Part shown: positions 36,957 to 45,963 of the stretch, one piece after another
How the letters are laid out: every line of letters begins with the position of its first letter
How positions within the stretch are numbered: the stretch's first letter is position 1
DNA from: Azospirillum oryzae
GTDB lineage: Bacteria > Pseudomonadota > Alphaproteobacteria > Azospirillales > Azospirillaceae
Reading direction: 5' to 3'
Assembly: GCF_008364795.1 (NCBI RefSeq)
Contig: NZ_VTTM01000002.1
Span: 588,590-652,589, forward strand
DNA length: 64,000 nucleotides
The notes under the pieces: generated by a model
Told to the model about the DNA's origin: nothing
What the model saw: only the letters and a program-made list of their open reading frames with translations
The model's database searches: none
Translations under genes and position numbers: made by a program

Positions 36957-37814
36957 ATGGACCAGCGGATCATCGATCTCTACGACGAATACACCCATGC
37001 GCCGCTGCCACGCCGGGTCTTCCTGGAACGGTTGGCAGCGCTGGCCGGCAGTGCGGCAGCCATTCCCGCGATTCTGTCGGCGATCGAGCCGAACTATGCC
37101 CGTGCCGCCGTGGTCGGCGAGAACGACACCCGTCTGGCGGCGGAAAAGGTGTCCTTCCAGGGGGCGACCGGCGACGTGTCCGGCTATCTTGCCCGGCCAA
37201 AGCTGATCGACAAGGCTCCGGCGGTCGTCGTCGTCCACGAGAACCGGGGCCTGAACGCCTATGTCGAGGACGTCGCCCGCCGCCTTGCCACCGAAGGCTT
37301 CGTGGCGCTGGCGCCGGACCTGCTGTCGCCGCTGGGCGGCACGCCGCAGGACGCCGACAAGGCCCGCGACATGATCGGCCAGCTCGATACCGACAAGACG
37401 GTCAACAATCTGATCGCGGCAATGAGCTACCTGATGGCCTACCGCTATTCCTCGGCGAAGGTCGGGGCGGTCGGCTTCTGCTGGGGCGGAGGCATGATCA
37501 ACCGGCTGGCGATCAAGGCGCCCGATCTGAAGGCGGGCGTCGCCTTCTACGGCCCGACCCCCGACCCGGCGCTGGTCGGTACGGTGAAGTCGCCGCTGCT
37601 GCTGCACTATGCCGGGCTGGACCAGCGCGTGAACGCCGGCATCCCCGCCTATGACGAGGCGCTGAAGAAAGCCGGCGTCGAGCATCAGATTTATGTGTAC
37701 GAGGGCGTCAACCACGCCTTCCACAACGACACCTCGGCCGAGCGCTACAACAAGGAGGCCGCCGATCTGGCCTGGAAGCGCACGGTGGAGTTCCTGAAGG
37801 CGAAGCTGGCGTAG
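36957..37814 (+). CDS. Dienelactone hydrolase family protein, Tat-like signal
   Basis: A 285-aa alpha/beta hydrolase. The dienelactone hydrolase triad C175 (GFCWGGG), D222 (GLDQRV) and H253 (NHAFHND) is complete, and E95 lies in HENRG, as in the family. The family opens cyclic ester or lactone substrates; the substrate here is unknown. Residues 18-50 (PRRVFLERLAALAGSAAAIPA) look like a twin-arginine signal: RRxFL, a hydrophobic core, then ARA. That suggests periplasmic location, unlike the soluble chlorocatechol-pathway enzymes. It stands alone between lolD and a convergent gene 12 nt away. Confidence 0.87.
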   Translation: MDQRIIDLYDEYTHAPLPRRVFLERLAALAGSAAAIPAILSAIEPNYARAAVVGENDTRLAAEKVSFQGATGDVSGYLARPKLIDKAPAVVVVHENRGLNAYVEDVARRLATEGFVALAPDLLSPLGGTPQDADKARDMIGQLDTDKTVNNLIAAMSYLMAYRYSSAKVGAVGFCWGGGMINRLAIKAPDLKAGVAFYGPTPDPALVGTVKSPLLLHYAGLDQRVNAGIPAYDEALKKAGVEHQIYVYEGVNHAFHNDTSAERYNKEAADLAWKRTVEFLKAKLA

Positions 37815-37825
37815 GGTGGGGGCAA

Positions 37826-38389
37826 TCAGCCCAACAGCTGCGCGGTGTCCACGACCTTTGCATACTCCCCGTCCATGTTGGCGAGCGACAGGTTGTGGAC
37901 CTCGTCCGCCGTCCACAGCCGCCCCGACCGGTCTTTCCTGGCGAAGGTGAAGCAGGCGTCGGCCACCAGGCGCACGTCGTAGCCGAGGTTGCCGGCCATC
38001 CGCACCGTCGCCTCGACGCTGTTGTTGGTGACGACGCCGGCCACCACCAGCGTGGCGATGCCGCGGCCGCGCAGCCACTCGTCCAGGCCGGTGCCGATGA
38101 AGGCGCTGTTCACCCGCTTGCCGATCACCGTCTCGGCCGGAAGCGGCATCGCCTCGTCCTTGAAGGCGTGGCCGGGGCTGCCGGGGCGGTAGCTGGAGTC
38201 GGGCTCCACCGAATCGTGGCGGACATGGACGATGGGCCGTCCGTCCCGCCGCCAAGCGGCCAGCAAGACGGCGACGTTGGCCTCCGCCTGCGGGTTGTTG
38301 CGCGGGCCGATCCGGCTCCAGCGTGGGTCGTCGATGGCATTCTGCAGGTCGATGACCAGCAATGCGGCGTTGGAGGAGAGGGTTTCCAT
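37826..38389 (-). CDS. Isochorismatase-fold hydrolase with Ser in place of catalytic Cys
   Basis: A 187-aa protein of the isochorismatase/cysteine-hydrolase superfamily. The triad positions are D14 (LVIDLQNA), K91 (GKRVNSAF) and, where Cys is expected in GVVTNxC-VE, S124 (VTNNSVEATVR). Isochorismatases proper also lack the cysteine, but the surrounding pattern resembles the cysteine-hydrolase branch. It is therefore either a variant hydrolase or inactive. AGGAT precedes the ATG at 38389. It converges on the dienelactone hydrolase gene and is divergent from crcB. Confidence 0.83.
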   Translation of the reverse strand: METLSSNAALLVIDLQNAIDDPRWSRIGPRNNPQAEANVAVLLAAWRRDGRPIVHVRHDSVEPDSSYRPGSPGHAFKDEAMPLPAETVIGKRVNSAFIGTGLDEWLRGRGIATLVVAGVVTNNSVEATVRMAGNLGYDVRLVADACFTFARKDRSGRLWTADEVHNLSLANMDGEYAKVVDTAQLLG

Positions 38390-38498
38390 GCCGACGATCC
38401 TGCCGCGATAGTCCATCGCGTGACAAGTCCGCCGGTTTCTGGCTCTAATCCGGCGCTCGACCATCGTTTCCCGTTTCAAGCGCTCGTCCGGAGGCGCC

Positions 38499-38900
38499 GT
38501 GCTCGCATCCCCCCTGTCATTGCTCGCCGTCGCCGCCGGAGGTGCCGCCGGATCGGTGGCGCGTTACCTGGCGCTGTTGCTGGTCGCACAATGGATCGGC
38601 ACCCGCTTTCCGGTGGGGACGATCATCGTCAATGTGATCGGCTGCACGGTGATGGGGGTGCTGTCGGAGCTGGCGGTGCTGACATGGTCGCCGTCGCCGG
38701 AACTGCGAGCCTTCCTTCTGGTGGGCATCCTGGGCGGCTTCACCACCTTCTCCTCCTTCACGCTGGACATCGGTGTCCTCGTCGCCCGTGACGAGATCGC
38801 TGCGGCGGCGGGTTACTTCCTCGCCTCGACGCTGTTCAGCGTGGTGGGCTTCTTTGCCGGCCTGTGGGCCGTGCGTTCTCTTGTTTCGGTGTCCATCTGA
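38499..38900 (+). CDS. crcB: Fluoride ion channel CrcB
   Basis: A 133-aa membrane protein with four hydrophobic segments and the family motifs GGAAGSVARY (about 14-23), GTIIVNVIGC (40-49) and GGFTTFSSFT (79-88). It exports fluoride as a dual-topology dimer (Fluc). The start is GTG at 38499 with GGAGG only 4 nt away. No fluoride riboswitch is recognised upstream. The stop overlaps the pseudouridine synthase gene as TGATG, so the genes are coupled. Confidence 0.92.
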   Translation: MLASPLSLLAVAAGGAAGSVARYLALLLVAQWIGTRFPVGTIIVNVIGCTVMGVLSELAVLTWSPSPELRAFLLVGILGGFTTFSSFTLDIGVLVARDEIAAAAGYFLASTLFSVVGFFAGLWAVRSLVSVSI

Positions 38901-39964
38901 TGACTGACTCTCCCAAGCCCACTGCCGATCACGCTGATACCACGTCGACTGAAGCCAAAGGCGACAGCAAGGTCGAAATCCGCACCGTGACGGCCGACGA
39001 GGCCGACATGCGGCTCGACCGCTGGTTCAAGCGGCATTTCCCCGACGTGAACCACAGCTACCTGCAGAAGCTGCTGCGCACCGGCCAGGTCCGCATCGAC
39101 GGTAAGCGGGCGGAGACGTCGTCGCGGCTGGTGGCCGGGCAGGGCATTCGCATCCCGCCGCTGGCCGCCTGGGCCGCGCCGGTCAGGGGGCCGAGTCAGG
39201 GAGCCAGCAAGCCCAAGGGCATGTCGGACAAGCAGATCGCCGAACTGCAGGCGCTGGTGCTCTACCGCGACGCCGACGTCATCGCCATCAACAAGCCGGC
39301 CGGTCTGGCGGTGCAGGGCGGCACCGGCACCTCCAAGCATCTCGACGCCATGCTGGATGCCCTGCGCTTCGACGGCAACGAGCGGCCGAAGCTGGTCCAC
39401 CGGCTGGACAAGGACACCTCGGGCGTGCTGCTGCTGGCCCGCACCACCTTCGCCGCCAGCAAGCTGACGGAACTGTTCCGCGGCAGCGCGGTGCGCAAGA
39501 TCTACTGGGCCGTCACCGTCGGCGTACCGACGCCCTACCAGGGCAAGATCGACCTCGCGCTGGCCAAGGAAGGCGGCCCGCAGGGCGAGCGGGTGGCGGA
39601 GAACAAGGAAGAGGGCAAGCGCGCCGTCACCGTCTATTCGGTGCAGGAGAATGTCGGCAAGCAGGCGGCCTTCGTCGCCATGTGGCCGCTGACCGGCCGC
39701 ACCCACCAGTTGCGCGTCCACATGGCCGCCGTCGGCACGCCGATCCTGGGCGACGGCAAATATGCCGGGCAGGGCGCCTTCCTGGCCGGGGCGGAGGTGG
39801 CGAAGAAGCTGCATCTGCATGCCCGCCGGCTGATCCTGCCGCACCCGCGCGGCGGCAAGACCATCGACGTGACGGCGCCGCTGCCTGACCACATGCAGGC
39901 GACCTGGAAATATTTCGGCTTCAGCCCCAACCTGCGCGACGACCCGTTCGAGGATTTCGAGTGA
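38900..39964 (+). CDS. rluC: RluC-family 23S rRNA pseudouridine synthase
   Basis: A 354-aa RluA-class enzyme. A charged N-terminal tail (1-30) precedes an S4 RNA-binding domain (about 45-110, MRLDRWFKRHFPDVNHSYLQK region). The catalytic domain follows with HRLDKDTSGVLLLA, whose Asp is the nucleophile, and GRTHQLRVH. It modifies uridines in 23S rRNA; the exact sites need experiment. It overlaps crcB and the following HAD gene by 1 nt each. Confidence 0.9.
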   Translation: MTDSPKPTADHADTTSTEAKGDSKVEIRTVTADEADMRLDRWFKRHFPDVNHSYLQKLLRTGQVRIDGKRAETSSRLVAGQGIRIPPLAAWAAPVRGPSQGASKPKGMSDKQIAELQALVLYRDADVIAINKPAGLAVQGGTGTSKHLDAMLDALRFDGNERPKLVHRLDKDTSGVLLLARTTFAASKLTELFRGSAVRKIYWAVTVGVPTPYQGKIDLALAKEGGPQGERVAENKEEGKRAVTVYSVQENVGKQAAFVAMWPLTGRTHQLRVHMAAVGTPILGDGKYAGQGAFLAGAEVAKKLHLHARRLILPHPRGGKTIDVTAPLPDHMQATWKYFGFSPNLRDDPFEDFE

Positions 39965-40650
39965 TGGCCTCCTCGGGGAAAGCGCCGCTGCGATTGGCTC
40001 TGTTCGACTGCGACGGCACCCTGGTCGACAGCCAGTTCGCCATCATCGACGCCATGACCCAGGCCTGGGCCGAGCATGGGCTGGGCGAACCCGACGCTGC
40101 CGATGTCCGCCGCATGGTCGGGCTGTCGCTGGTGGAGGCAGTGGCCCTGCTGCTGCCGAAGCGCGACGCGGACCTGCATGTCGCGGTGGCGGAGAGCTAC
40201 AAGCGGGCCTTCTCCAGCGCCCGCAGTCGCGGCGAGGTGGACGAGCCGCTGTTCCCCGGCATTGTCGACACGCTGGCGGCGCTGGAGGCGGCGGGCGTGC
40301 TGCTGGGCGTCGCCACCGGCAAGTCGCGGCGCGGGTTGGACGCGGTGCTGAGGGGCCACGGGCTGACCGGTCGCTTCGTCACCTTGCAGACCGCCGATGT
40401 CGGCCCCGGAAAGCCCAATCCGCACATGGTGCAGCGTGCGCTGGCGGAGACCGGTGCTGACGAGGCGGCGACGGTTGTGATCGGCGATACGACCTACGAC
40501 ATACAAATGGCCCGCAACGCGCGGGTGCGGTCGGTCGGTGTTTCCTGGGGGTATCATGCGGTGCCGGAGCTGGAGCGGGCCGGGGCCGACCGCATCGTTC
40601 ACCGCGGGCGTGACGTCGCCACCGCGGTGCTGGAGCTTTTGGAAGGGTAA
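39964..40650 (+). CDS. HAD-family phosphatase (phosphoglycolate phosphatase-like)
   Basis: A 228-aa HAD hydrolase. Motif I FDCDGTLVDSQ (nucleophile Asp), motif II VATGKSRRG, motif III GKPNP and motif IV VIGDTTYDIQMA are complete. An alpha-helical cap lies after motif I, as in Gph-type phosphatases. The substrate is not known; it resembles proteins called phosphoglycolate phosphatase, often linked to rluC. The ATG at 39964 is coupled to the rluC stop (TGATG); GTG at 39961 is the alternative. Confidence 0.88.
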   Translation: MASSGKAPLRLALFDCDGTLVDSQFAIIDAMTQAWAEHGLGEPDAADVRRMVGLSLVEAVALLLPKRDADLHVAVAESYKRAFSSARSRGEVDEPLFPGIVDTLAALEAAGVLLGVATGKSRRGLDAVLRGHGLTGRFVTLQTADVGPGKPNPHMVQRALAETGADEAATVVIGDTTYDIQMARNARVRSVGVSWGYHAVPELERAGADRIVHRGRDVATAVLELLEG

Positions 40651-40653
40651 GCG

Positions 40654-41349
40654 ATGAAGCGTTTCTACAAGGCGGCGGACGTCGGCGAGACCGAAGGCGG
40701 CTTTCAGGTCGAGTTGGACGGCCGTCCGGTGCGCAGCCCGGCCAAGGCGCCGCTGATCTTCCCCAGCCGGCCGCTGGCCCAGGGCGTGGCGGATGAATGG
40801 TCGGCGCAGGGCGATCGGATCGACGCCCATTCGATGCCGCTGATGCAGCTGTCGAGCACCGCGATCGACCTGATCCCGGCCAAGCGGCCGGACATCGTCC
40901 AGGCCATCAGCGCCTATGCCGGCACCGACCTGCTGTGCTACCGCGCCGAACATCCCCAACCGCTGGTGGAGCGGCAGGCACAGCATTGGCAGCCGCTGCT
41001 GGATTGGGCGGCGCTGACCTATGACGCGCCGCTGCATGTGTGTGCCGGACTGATGCCGCAGCCGCAGCCGGAGGAGGCGCTGGGCGCCCTGCGCCGGGTG
41101 GTGGAGCGGACCGACGACTGGTATCTGTCGGCGCTGCAGACCGCGACCGGCGTCTGCGGGTCGATCATCGTGGCGCTGGCGCTGCTGGAAGGCCGCCTCA
41201 GCGCCGAAGAGGCGTTCGAGGTCTCGCAGCTGGACGAAACCTATCAGATCGAACAATGGGGCGAAGACGCCGAGGCCACGAAACGCCGCGCCAACGTGCG
41301 CGCGGAGATCGTGGCCTGCCGGCGGTTCGTGGATCTGCTGCGGGGGTGA
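40654..41349 (+). CDS. ATP12-family F1-ATPase assembly protein
   Basis: A 231-aa protein of the ATP12 family, a chaperone for the alpha subunit of F1-ATPase, found in alphaproteobacteria and mitochondria. MKRFYKAADVGETEGGFQVELDGRPVRSP is a recognisable N-terminus, and YAGTDLLCYRAEHP and LDWAALTYDAPL are conserved inside. It follows the HAD gene by 3 nt, at the end of the crcB-rluC-HAD-ATP12 operon. Positioning away from the atp genes is common. Confidence 0.9.
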   Translation: MKRFYKAADVGETEGGFQVELDGRPVRSPAKAPLIFPSRPLAQGVADEWSAQGDRIDAHSMPLMQLSSTAIDLIPAKRPDIVQAISAYAGTDLLCYRAEHPQPLVERQAQHWQPLLDWAALTYDAPLHVCAGLMPQPQPEEALGALRRVVERTDDWYLSALQTATGVCGSIIVALALLEGRLSAEEAFEVSQLDETYQIEQWGEDAEATKRRANVRAEIVACRRFVDLLRG

Positions 41350-41376
41350 GGTGTGGGGGCGTCAGACCCCCACACC
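41350..41376. terminator. Shared hairpin between convergent genes
   Basis: A perfect 10-bp stem (41350-41359 with 41367-41376) with a 7-nt loop lies exactly between the convergent ATP12 and PRC-barrel genes. There is no T run on either side, so it may work with a factor or only stabilise 3' ends. Confidence 0.5.
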
Positions 41377-41388
41377 GTCAGGAACCCC

Positions 41389-42000
41389 TTACTTCGTGGT
41401 GGTGGTGCCGGTGGAACCGCTGGTGGGGGCGGCGCCCGGCGCCACCTTCTCGGTCTCGGCCGGCTTCCGGTTCTTGTTCAGCGACGTCATGGTGTCGTCG
41501 TACTTGAACTCCGGCATCGCCTTGACATCGTCGCGGCTCATGCCGGCGAGGTTCAGGCGGTTGTTCTGCGAATCCCAGTTGGCGGCGCTGTAATCGACGG
41601 CGACCTGCTTCTCGCCGATGCCGAGGAAACCGCCCGAGCTGATGACCAGCTGCTTGGCCTTGCCGCTGGCGTCGAGGATGACGTCCTCGATTTCGCCGAT
41701 CTTGTTGTTGTCCCGGCCGTAGACGTTCTTGCCGATCAACTCGTCGGCACTGGCCAACTGGCCGCCCAGGCCGCCGGACGTGGCGGCGCTGCCGGACGTC
41801 GTGCTGTCCGACTTGGTGGCATCGGACTTCATCGTATCCGACTTCACCGTACCGGTCTTGGTGCCGTCCGGGGCCGCGGAGTTGGACATGCTGGAGGTGG
41901 AGGAAGACGGGTTGCCCACGGTCGGCGAAGTGGTCTGTGCGACGGCGGCGCCGGTCATGAGAGCCAGCGAAGCGGCGGTAGCGATCAGGATGCGACGCAT
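41389..42000 (-). CDS. Exported PRC-barrel domain protein
   Basis: A 203-aa protein with a signal peptide (1-21, AVAQ cleavage), then a low-complexity Ser/Thr/Asp/Lys segment (22-80) with repeats of the type KSDTMKSDATKSD, then a PRC-barrel (about 85-155, ADELIGKNVYGRDNNKIGEIEDVILD). The C-terminal tail is also low-complexity. Periplasmic PRC-barrel proteins are common in this group and often stress-induced; the function is unknown. AAAGGAG precedes the ATG at 42000. Confidence 0.88.
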   Translation of the reverse strand: MRRILIATAASLALMTGAAVAQTTSPTVGNPSSSTSSMSNSAAPDGTKTGTVKSDTMKSDATKSDSTTSGSAATSGGLGGQLASADELIGKNVYGRDNNKIGEIEDVILDASGKAKQLVISSGGFLGIGEKQVAVDYSAANWDSQNNRLNLAGMSRDDVKAMPEFKYDDTMTSLNKNRKPAETEKVAPGAAPTSGSTGTTTTK

Positions 42001-42115
42001 GGGGGGCTCCTTTGTCGTTGTGTCGAGGACACGGGGTTCGTGTGTCTAGAGACATCGGAACAACAGCGATGGAGCCCGTTTTATTGCACCTTCCGGGAAT
42101 TCTTTTGGTGAGGGA

Positions 42116-43030
42116 CTACCCCTTTGAGGTGTGATCCCAGTCCGGTTCGTGCGGAATCAGCGCCACCGGACCGGCATGGAAGGTCAGTCCGTTTTCGGCC
42201 GCGCGCTGCACGTCTTCCAGTCGCAGCAGGGCGAGTGCGGCACCATCGCGGGTGCTGCGCACCTCGCCGGCATCCTTGCCGTCCAGCGTCACCGGTGTGC
42301 CCGCTTCCGGCGCCGCGCCTTCGAAGGTGACGGGGAACAGCTTCTTCTTGATGAGGGCGCGGTATTTGGTGCGGGCGGTCAGTTCCTGCCCCATGTAGCA
42401 GCCCTTGTCCCAGGAGATGGCGTTCAGCGCGTCCATCCGGCTTTCCAGCGGTATCGACTTTTCCGGGATCAGGTCCAGCGTGCCGTCCGGCACGCCGAGC
42501 GACAGGCGCAGCCGGTCGTAGTCCGCCACGTCCCGCCGCGCCAGTCCGGCCGACTCCAGTGCGGCGACCCCATCGGCCGGCAGGAACAGACGGGCGCCCA
42601 AAGCCGGCAGCCGCGGATCGGTGAAGGCGACTCCGCCGGCGAAGGGCCGCGCCGCGCCCGGTTCGGCCGGCAGCCCGAGCGCCTCCAGCGCGCCGTTCCC
42701 GAAGGCGACGGCCACGCACAGCCGGTCCGCCCGGTCTTCCAGGGCGATCTTCGACCGCAGCTTGTACATCTTCAGCCGCCGCAGCAGGTCGGCGCGCCGG
42801 TCCGTTTCCGGATCCAGCAGCAGGACGGCATCCTCGCCGCTGTCCGACTCGACGATGCTGAAATCATGCAGGAACTTGCCCTGCGGGGTCAGGAACAGGG
42901 CGTAGGCGGCATGGTCGGGCGTGACCCGCAGCATGTCGTTGGACACCAGCCCCTGCAGGAAGGCCTTGCGGTCCTCGCCCGAAACCGCCACCACGCTCCG
43001 CTGGTCCAGCACTGCGTAACCCGCCGACAT
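42116..43030 (-). CDS. ygfZ: Folate-binding YgfZ/GcvT-like protein
   Basis: A 304-aa tetrahydrofolate-binding protein of the YgfZ/IBA57 family, which helps assemble or repair certain [4Fe-4S] enzymes. The signature KGCYMGQE with C211 is intact. N-terminal features (VSGEDRKAFLQGLVSNDM) also match. GGGGAGG lies upstream of the ATG at 43030. The proteins it could serve include complex I and QueG encoded nearby, but this is inference. Confidence 0.92.
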   Translation of the reverse strand: MSAGYAVLDQRSVVAVSGEDRKAFLQGLVSNDMLRVTPDHAAYALFLTPQGKFLHDFSIVESDSGEDAVLLLDPETDRRADLLRRLKMYKLRSKIALEDRADRLCVAVAFGNGALEALGLPAEPGAARPFAGGVAFTDPRLPALGARLFLPADGVAALESAGLARRDVADYDRLRLSLGVPDGTLDLIPEKSIPLESRMDALNAISWDKGCYMGQELTARTKYRALIKKKLFPVTFEGAAPEAGTPVTLDGKDAGEVRSTRDGAALALLRLEDVQRAAENGLTFHAGPVALIPHEPDWDHTSKG

Positions 43031-43184
43031 CCTAGCCTCCCCATCACTCGATAGCCTGAAGTGTTGGGCCGAACGGGCCCGCTGGCAAGAGTCTGCCGCA
43101 TTGCAGAAGGCTGGGTTGCGAGTGCCGACTGTGGCATGATGACCAAAGCGGCAGATGCATCACCGTTGGGCAGAGGATCGGCTG

Positions 43185-43213
43185 TTGACGGCCGGTGGTG
43201 CCGCCGGATTACT
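43185..43213 (+). promoter_or_regulatory. Candidate promoter of the BMP-type ABC operon
   Basis: TTGACG (43185-43190), a 17-nt spacer and ATTACT (43208-43213) form a fair sigma-70 promoter 30 nt upstream of the ATG at 43243. It supports that start over a GTG at 43195, which would lie inside the promoter. Confidence 0.45.
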
Positions 43214-43242
43214 CTGTTGGTAGCGGTGGCACGGCTTTGGCA

Positions 43243-44859
43243 ATGCCATGCAGGTTTGACCTTTTCCCGGATTGCTCCTCCTTGCCTTCGCCCGCCGAGA
43301 CCTTACCCCCGGACGCTCCGCCGCCCCGACTGGAGCTGCGCGGCATCACCAAGCGATTCCCCGGCTGCCTGGCCAACGACCATGTCGACCTCGTGCTGCA
43401 GCCGGGCGAGATCCATGCGCTGCTGGGCGAGAACGGGGCCGGCAAGTCCACCCTGGTCAAGATGATCTACGGGGTGCTGCACCCTGATTCCGGCACGATG
43501 CTGTGGCAGGGGGCGGAGACGACGGTGCCCGATCCGGCCGGTGCCCGCCGGCTCGGCATCGGCATGGTGTTCCAGCATTTCTCGCTGTTCGACACGCTGA
43601 CGGTGACGGAGAACATCGCCCTCGGCCTCGACGATGCCGGGCCGATGGACCAGCTCGCCGACCGCATCCGCATGGTGTCGGAACGCTATGGGCTGGCGCT
43701 CGACCCCGGCCGCCACGTCTTCCACCTGTCGGTGGGTGAGCGGCAGCGGGTGGAGATCGTGCGCTGCCTGTTGCAGGACCCGAAGCTGCTGATCATGGAC
43801 GAGCCGACCTCGGTCCTGACGCCGCAGGAGGCCGCCAAGCTGTTCGAGACGCTGCGCGTCCTGGCGGCGGAGGGCTGCACGATCCTCTACATCTCGCACA
43901 AGCTGGAGGAAATCCGCGCCCTGTGCAGCCGCGCCACCGTGCTGCGCGCCGGCAAGGTGGTGGGTGCCGCCGACCCGCGGCAGGAGACGGCACGCAGCCT
44001 CGCCGAGATGATGATGGGGGCGGAGCTGTCGACCCCCGAACGGCCGCCGCAGGGCGCCGCCGGGGCCGCCCGCCTAACGGTGCGCCATCTGTCGACGACC
44101 TCCGACAACCCATTCGCCACCAATCTGAAGGACGTCAGTTTCGAGGTGCGGGCGGGCGAGATCCTGGGCATCGCCGGTGTCGCCGGCAATGGTCAGGCGG
44201 AGCTGATGGCGGCGCTGAGCGGCGAGGTGCTGCTGGCCGACGCCGACGCCGTGGTGATCGAGGGCGCATCGGCCGGACATCTGGGGCCGCGGGCGCGCCG
44301 CGAACTCGGCCTCGCCTTCGTGCCGGAGGAGCGGTTGGGCCGCGGCGCCGTGCCGGAGCTGAGTCTGTCGGAGAATGCGCTGCTCTCGGGCTATGCCCGC
44401 GAACCGCTGGTGCGTGGCGGCATGGTCCATTTCGCCCGTGCCCGTGCCTATGCCGAGACCATCATCCGCGGCTTCAACGTGGTCGCCCATGGCCATCGGG
44501 CGGAGGCGCGGTCGCTGTCCGGCGGCAATCTGCAGAAATTCATCATCGGTCGCGAAATCCTGCAAAAGCCCAAGCTTCTGGTCGTCGGCCAGCCGACCTG
44601 GGGCGTCGATGCCGGTGCCGCGGCCGCCATCCACAAGGCGCTGATCGATCTGGCCCGGTCGGGTGCGGCGGTGCTGGTCATCAGCCAGGATCTGGACGAG
44701 CTGTTCGTGCTGAGCGACCGGATTTCCGTGCTGTTCCACGGCCGCCTGTCCGACAGCCGGCCGACGCACGAGACGACGGTGGAACGCATCGGCCTGCTGA
44801 TGGGCGGCCTGTTCGGCACGCCGCCGGACGAAGACGGGGAGATCACGCGTGCGGTCTGA
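43243..44859 (+). CDS. ABC transporter ATPase, nucleoside/BMP type
   Basis: A 538-aa ATPase with two ABC domains, as in simple-sugar and nucleoside importers. The N-terminal domain has Walker A GENGAGKST, signature LSVGERQRVEI and Walker B LIMDEPTSV. The C-terminal one has GVAGNGQAEL, LSGGNLQKFIIGRE and a GQPTWGVD sequence with Gln in place of the catalytic Glu, usual for this family. It drives import with the two permeases and BMP-type binding protein downstream. The start is uncertain; the first 30 residues are non-conserved. Confidence 0.92.
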   Translation: MPCRFDLFPDCSSLPSPAETLPPDAPPPRLELRGITKRFPGCLANDHVDLVLQPGEIHALLGENGAGKSTLVKMIYGVLHPDSGTMLWQGAETTVPDPAGARRLGIGMVFQHFSLFDTLTVTENIALGLDDAGPMDQLADRIRMVSERYGLALDPGRHVFHLSVGERQRVEIVRCLLQDPKLLIMDEPTSVLTPQEAAKLFETLRVLAAEGCTILYISHKLEEIRALCSRATVLRAGKVVGAADPRQETARSLAEMMMGAELSTPERPPQGAAGAARLTVRHLSTTSDNPFATNLKDVSFEVRAGEILGIAGVAGNGQAELMAALSGEVLLADADAVVIEGASAGHLGPRARRELGLAFVPEERLGRGAVPELSLSENALLSGYAREPLVRGGMVHFARARAYAETIIRGFNVVAHGHRAEARSLSGGNLQKFIIGREILQKPKLLVVGQPTWGVDAGAAAAIHKALIDLARSGAAVLVISQDLDELFVLSDRISVLFHGRLSDSRPTHETTVERIGLLMGGLFGTPPDEDGEITRAV

Positions 44860-44886
44860 TGGTTATTTGAGCGCCGGAGACGCCGC

Positions 44887-45963
44887 ATGAGCTTCATCCG
44901 TCTCGAGCCGCGCGGGCAGGCGTCGAAGACCATGGTCTATGCCACGCCGCTGCTGGCGGTGGCGCTGACCCTGCTCAGCGGCTTCATCCTGTTCATGGCG
45001 ATGGGCTTCGACCCGCTGAAGGCGCTCTATTCCTTCTTCGTCGCGCCGCTGACCTCCGTGCGTGGGCTGGGCGAGCTGGTGGTGAAGGCGACGCCGCTGG
45101 TGCTCTGCGCCGTCGGTCTCGCCATCGGCTTCCGTGCCAATGTCTGGAACATCGGTGCCGAAGGACAACTGACGCTGGGCGCCATCACCGGCGGCGGGCT
45201 GGCGCTGGCCTTCTATGGCGAGGGCGGCTGGTGGCTGCTGCCGCTGATGGTGATCGGCGGGGCGATCGGCGGGGCGGTGTGGGCGGCGGTGCCGGCCTAT
45301 CTGCGGCTGCGCTTCAACGCCAGCGAGATCCTGACCAGCCTGATGCTGAATTACGTGGCTCTGCTGTTGCTGAACTATCTGGTCCATGGCCCCTTCCGCG
45401 ACCCGGACGGCTTCGCCTTCCCCGAATCGCGGCTGTTCGAGGCCGATGCCACGCTGCCGATCCTGTGGGCGGGGACGCGCGTGCATCTGGGCGCGCTGTT
45501 CGCCCTGATGGCCGTGGCGGGCGGCTGGCTGCTGATCGCGCGGACCTTCATCGGCTTCCAGATCAAGGTGATCGGCCTGACCCCGGCCGCCGCCGGCTAC
45601 GCCGGATTCGACCAGAAGCGCATCGTCTGGCTGACGCTGCTGCTGTCCGGCGCGCTCGCCGGCATCGCCGGCATGGGCGAGATCGCCGGTCCCATCGGCC
45701 AGATCACTGCCAGCATCTCGCCCGGTTACGGCTATACCGCCATCATCGTCGCCTTCCTGGGCCGGCTGCATCCGGTCGGCATCCTGCTGGCGGCGCTGCT
45801 GATGGCGCTGTCCTTCATCGGCGGCGAGGCGGCACAGATCGCCATGGGCCTGCCCAAGGCAATCACCGGAGTGTTCCAGGGCATGCTTCTGTTCTTCCTG
45901 CTGGCGAGCGACGTGCTGATCCGCTACCGGGTCCGCTTCGGAGCGCGGAGGGTCGCGGCATGA
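44887..45963 (+). CDS. ABC transporter permease 1, BMP type
   Basis: A 358-aa permease of the BPD_transp_2 family with 9-10 hydrophobic segments. The motif WNIGAEGQLTLGAI and the coupling-helix region GFQIKVIGLTPAAAGYAGF are typical of nucleoside and sugar importers. It pairs with permease 2, to which it is joined by an ATGA overlap, and with the ATPase upstream. Substrate is likely a nucleoside or purine; not proven. Confidence 0.92.
   Translation: MSFIRLEPRGQASKTMVYATPLLAVALTLLSGFILFMAMGFDPLKALYSFFVAPLTSVRGLGELVVKATPLVLCAVGLAIGFRANVWNIGAEGQLTLGAITGGGLALAFYGEGGWWLLPLMVIGGAIGGAVWAAVPAYLRLRFNASEILTSLMLNYVALLLLNYLVHGPFRDPDGFAFPESRLFEADATLPILWAGTRVHLGALFALMAVAGGWLLIARTFIGFQIKVIGLTPAAAGYAGFDQKRIVWLTLLLSGALAGIAGMGEIAGPIGQITASISPGYGYTAIIVAFLGRLHPVGILLAALLMALSFIGGEAAQIAMGLPKAITGVFQGMLLFFLLASDVLIRYRVRFGARRVAA

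Noticed and set aside
36108..38426. A 772-codon minus-strand frame over lolD, the dienelactone hydrolase and the isochorismatase-like gene
   Set aside because: It contradicts three real genes and is Arg/Pro/Gly-rich with no domain.
38390..38498. A fluoride riboswitch upstream of crcB
   Set aside because: I looked for the conserved crcB-motif elements and did not find them in the 109 nt before the GTG.
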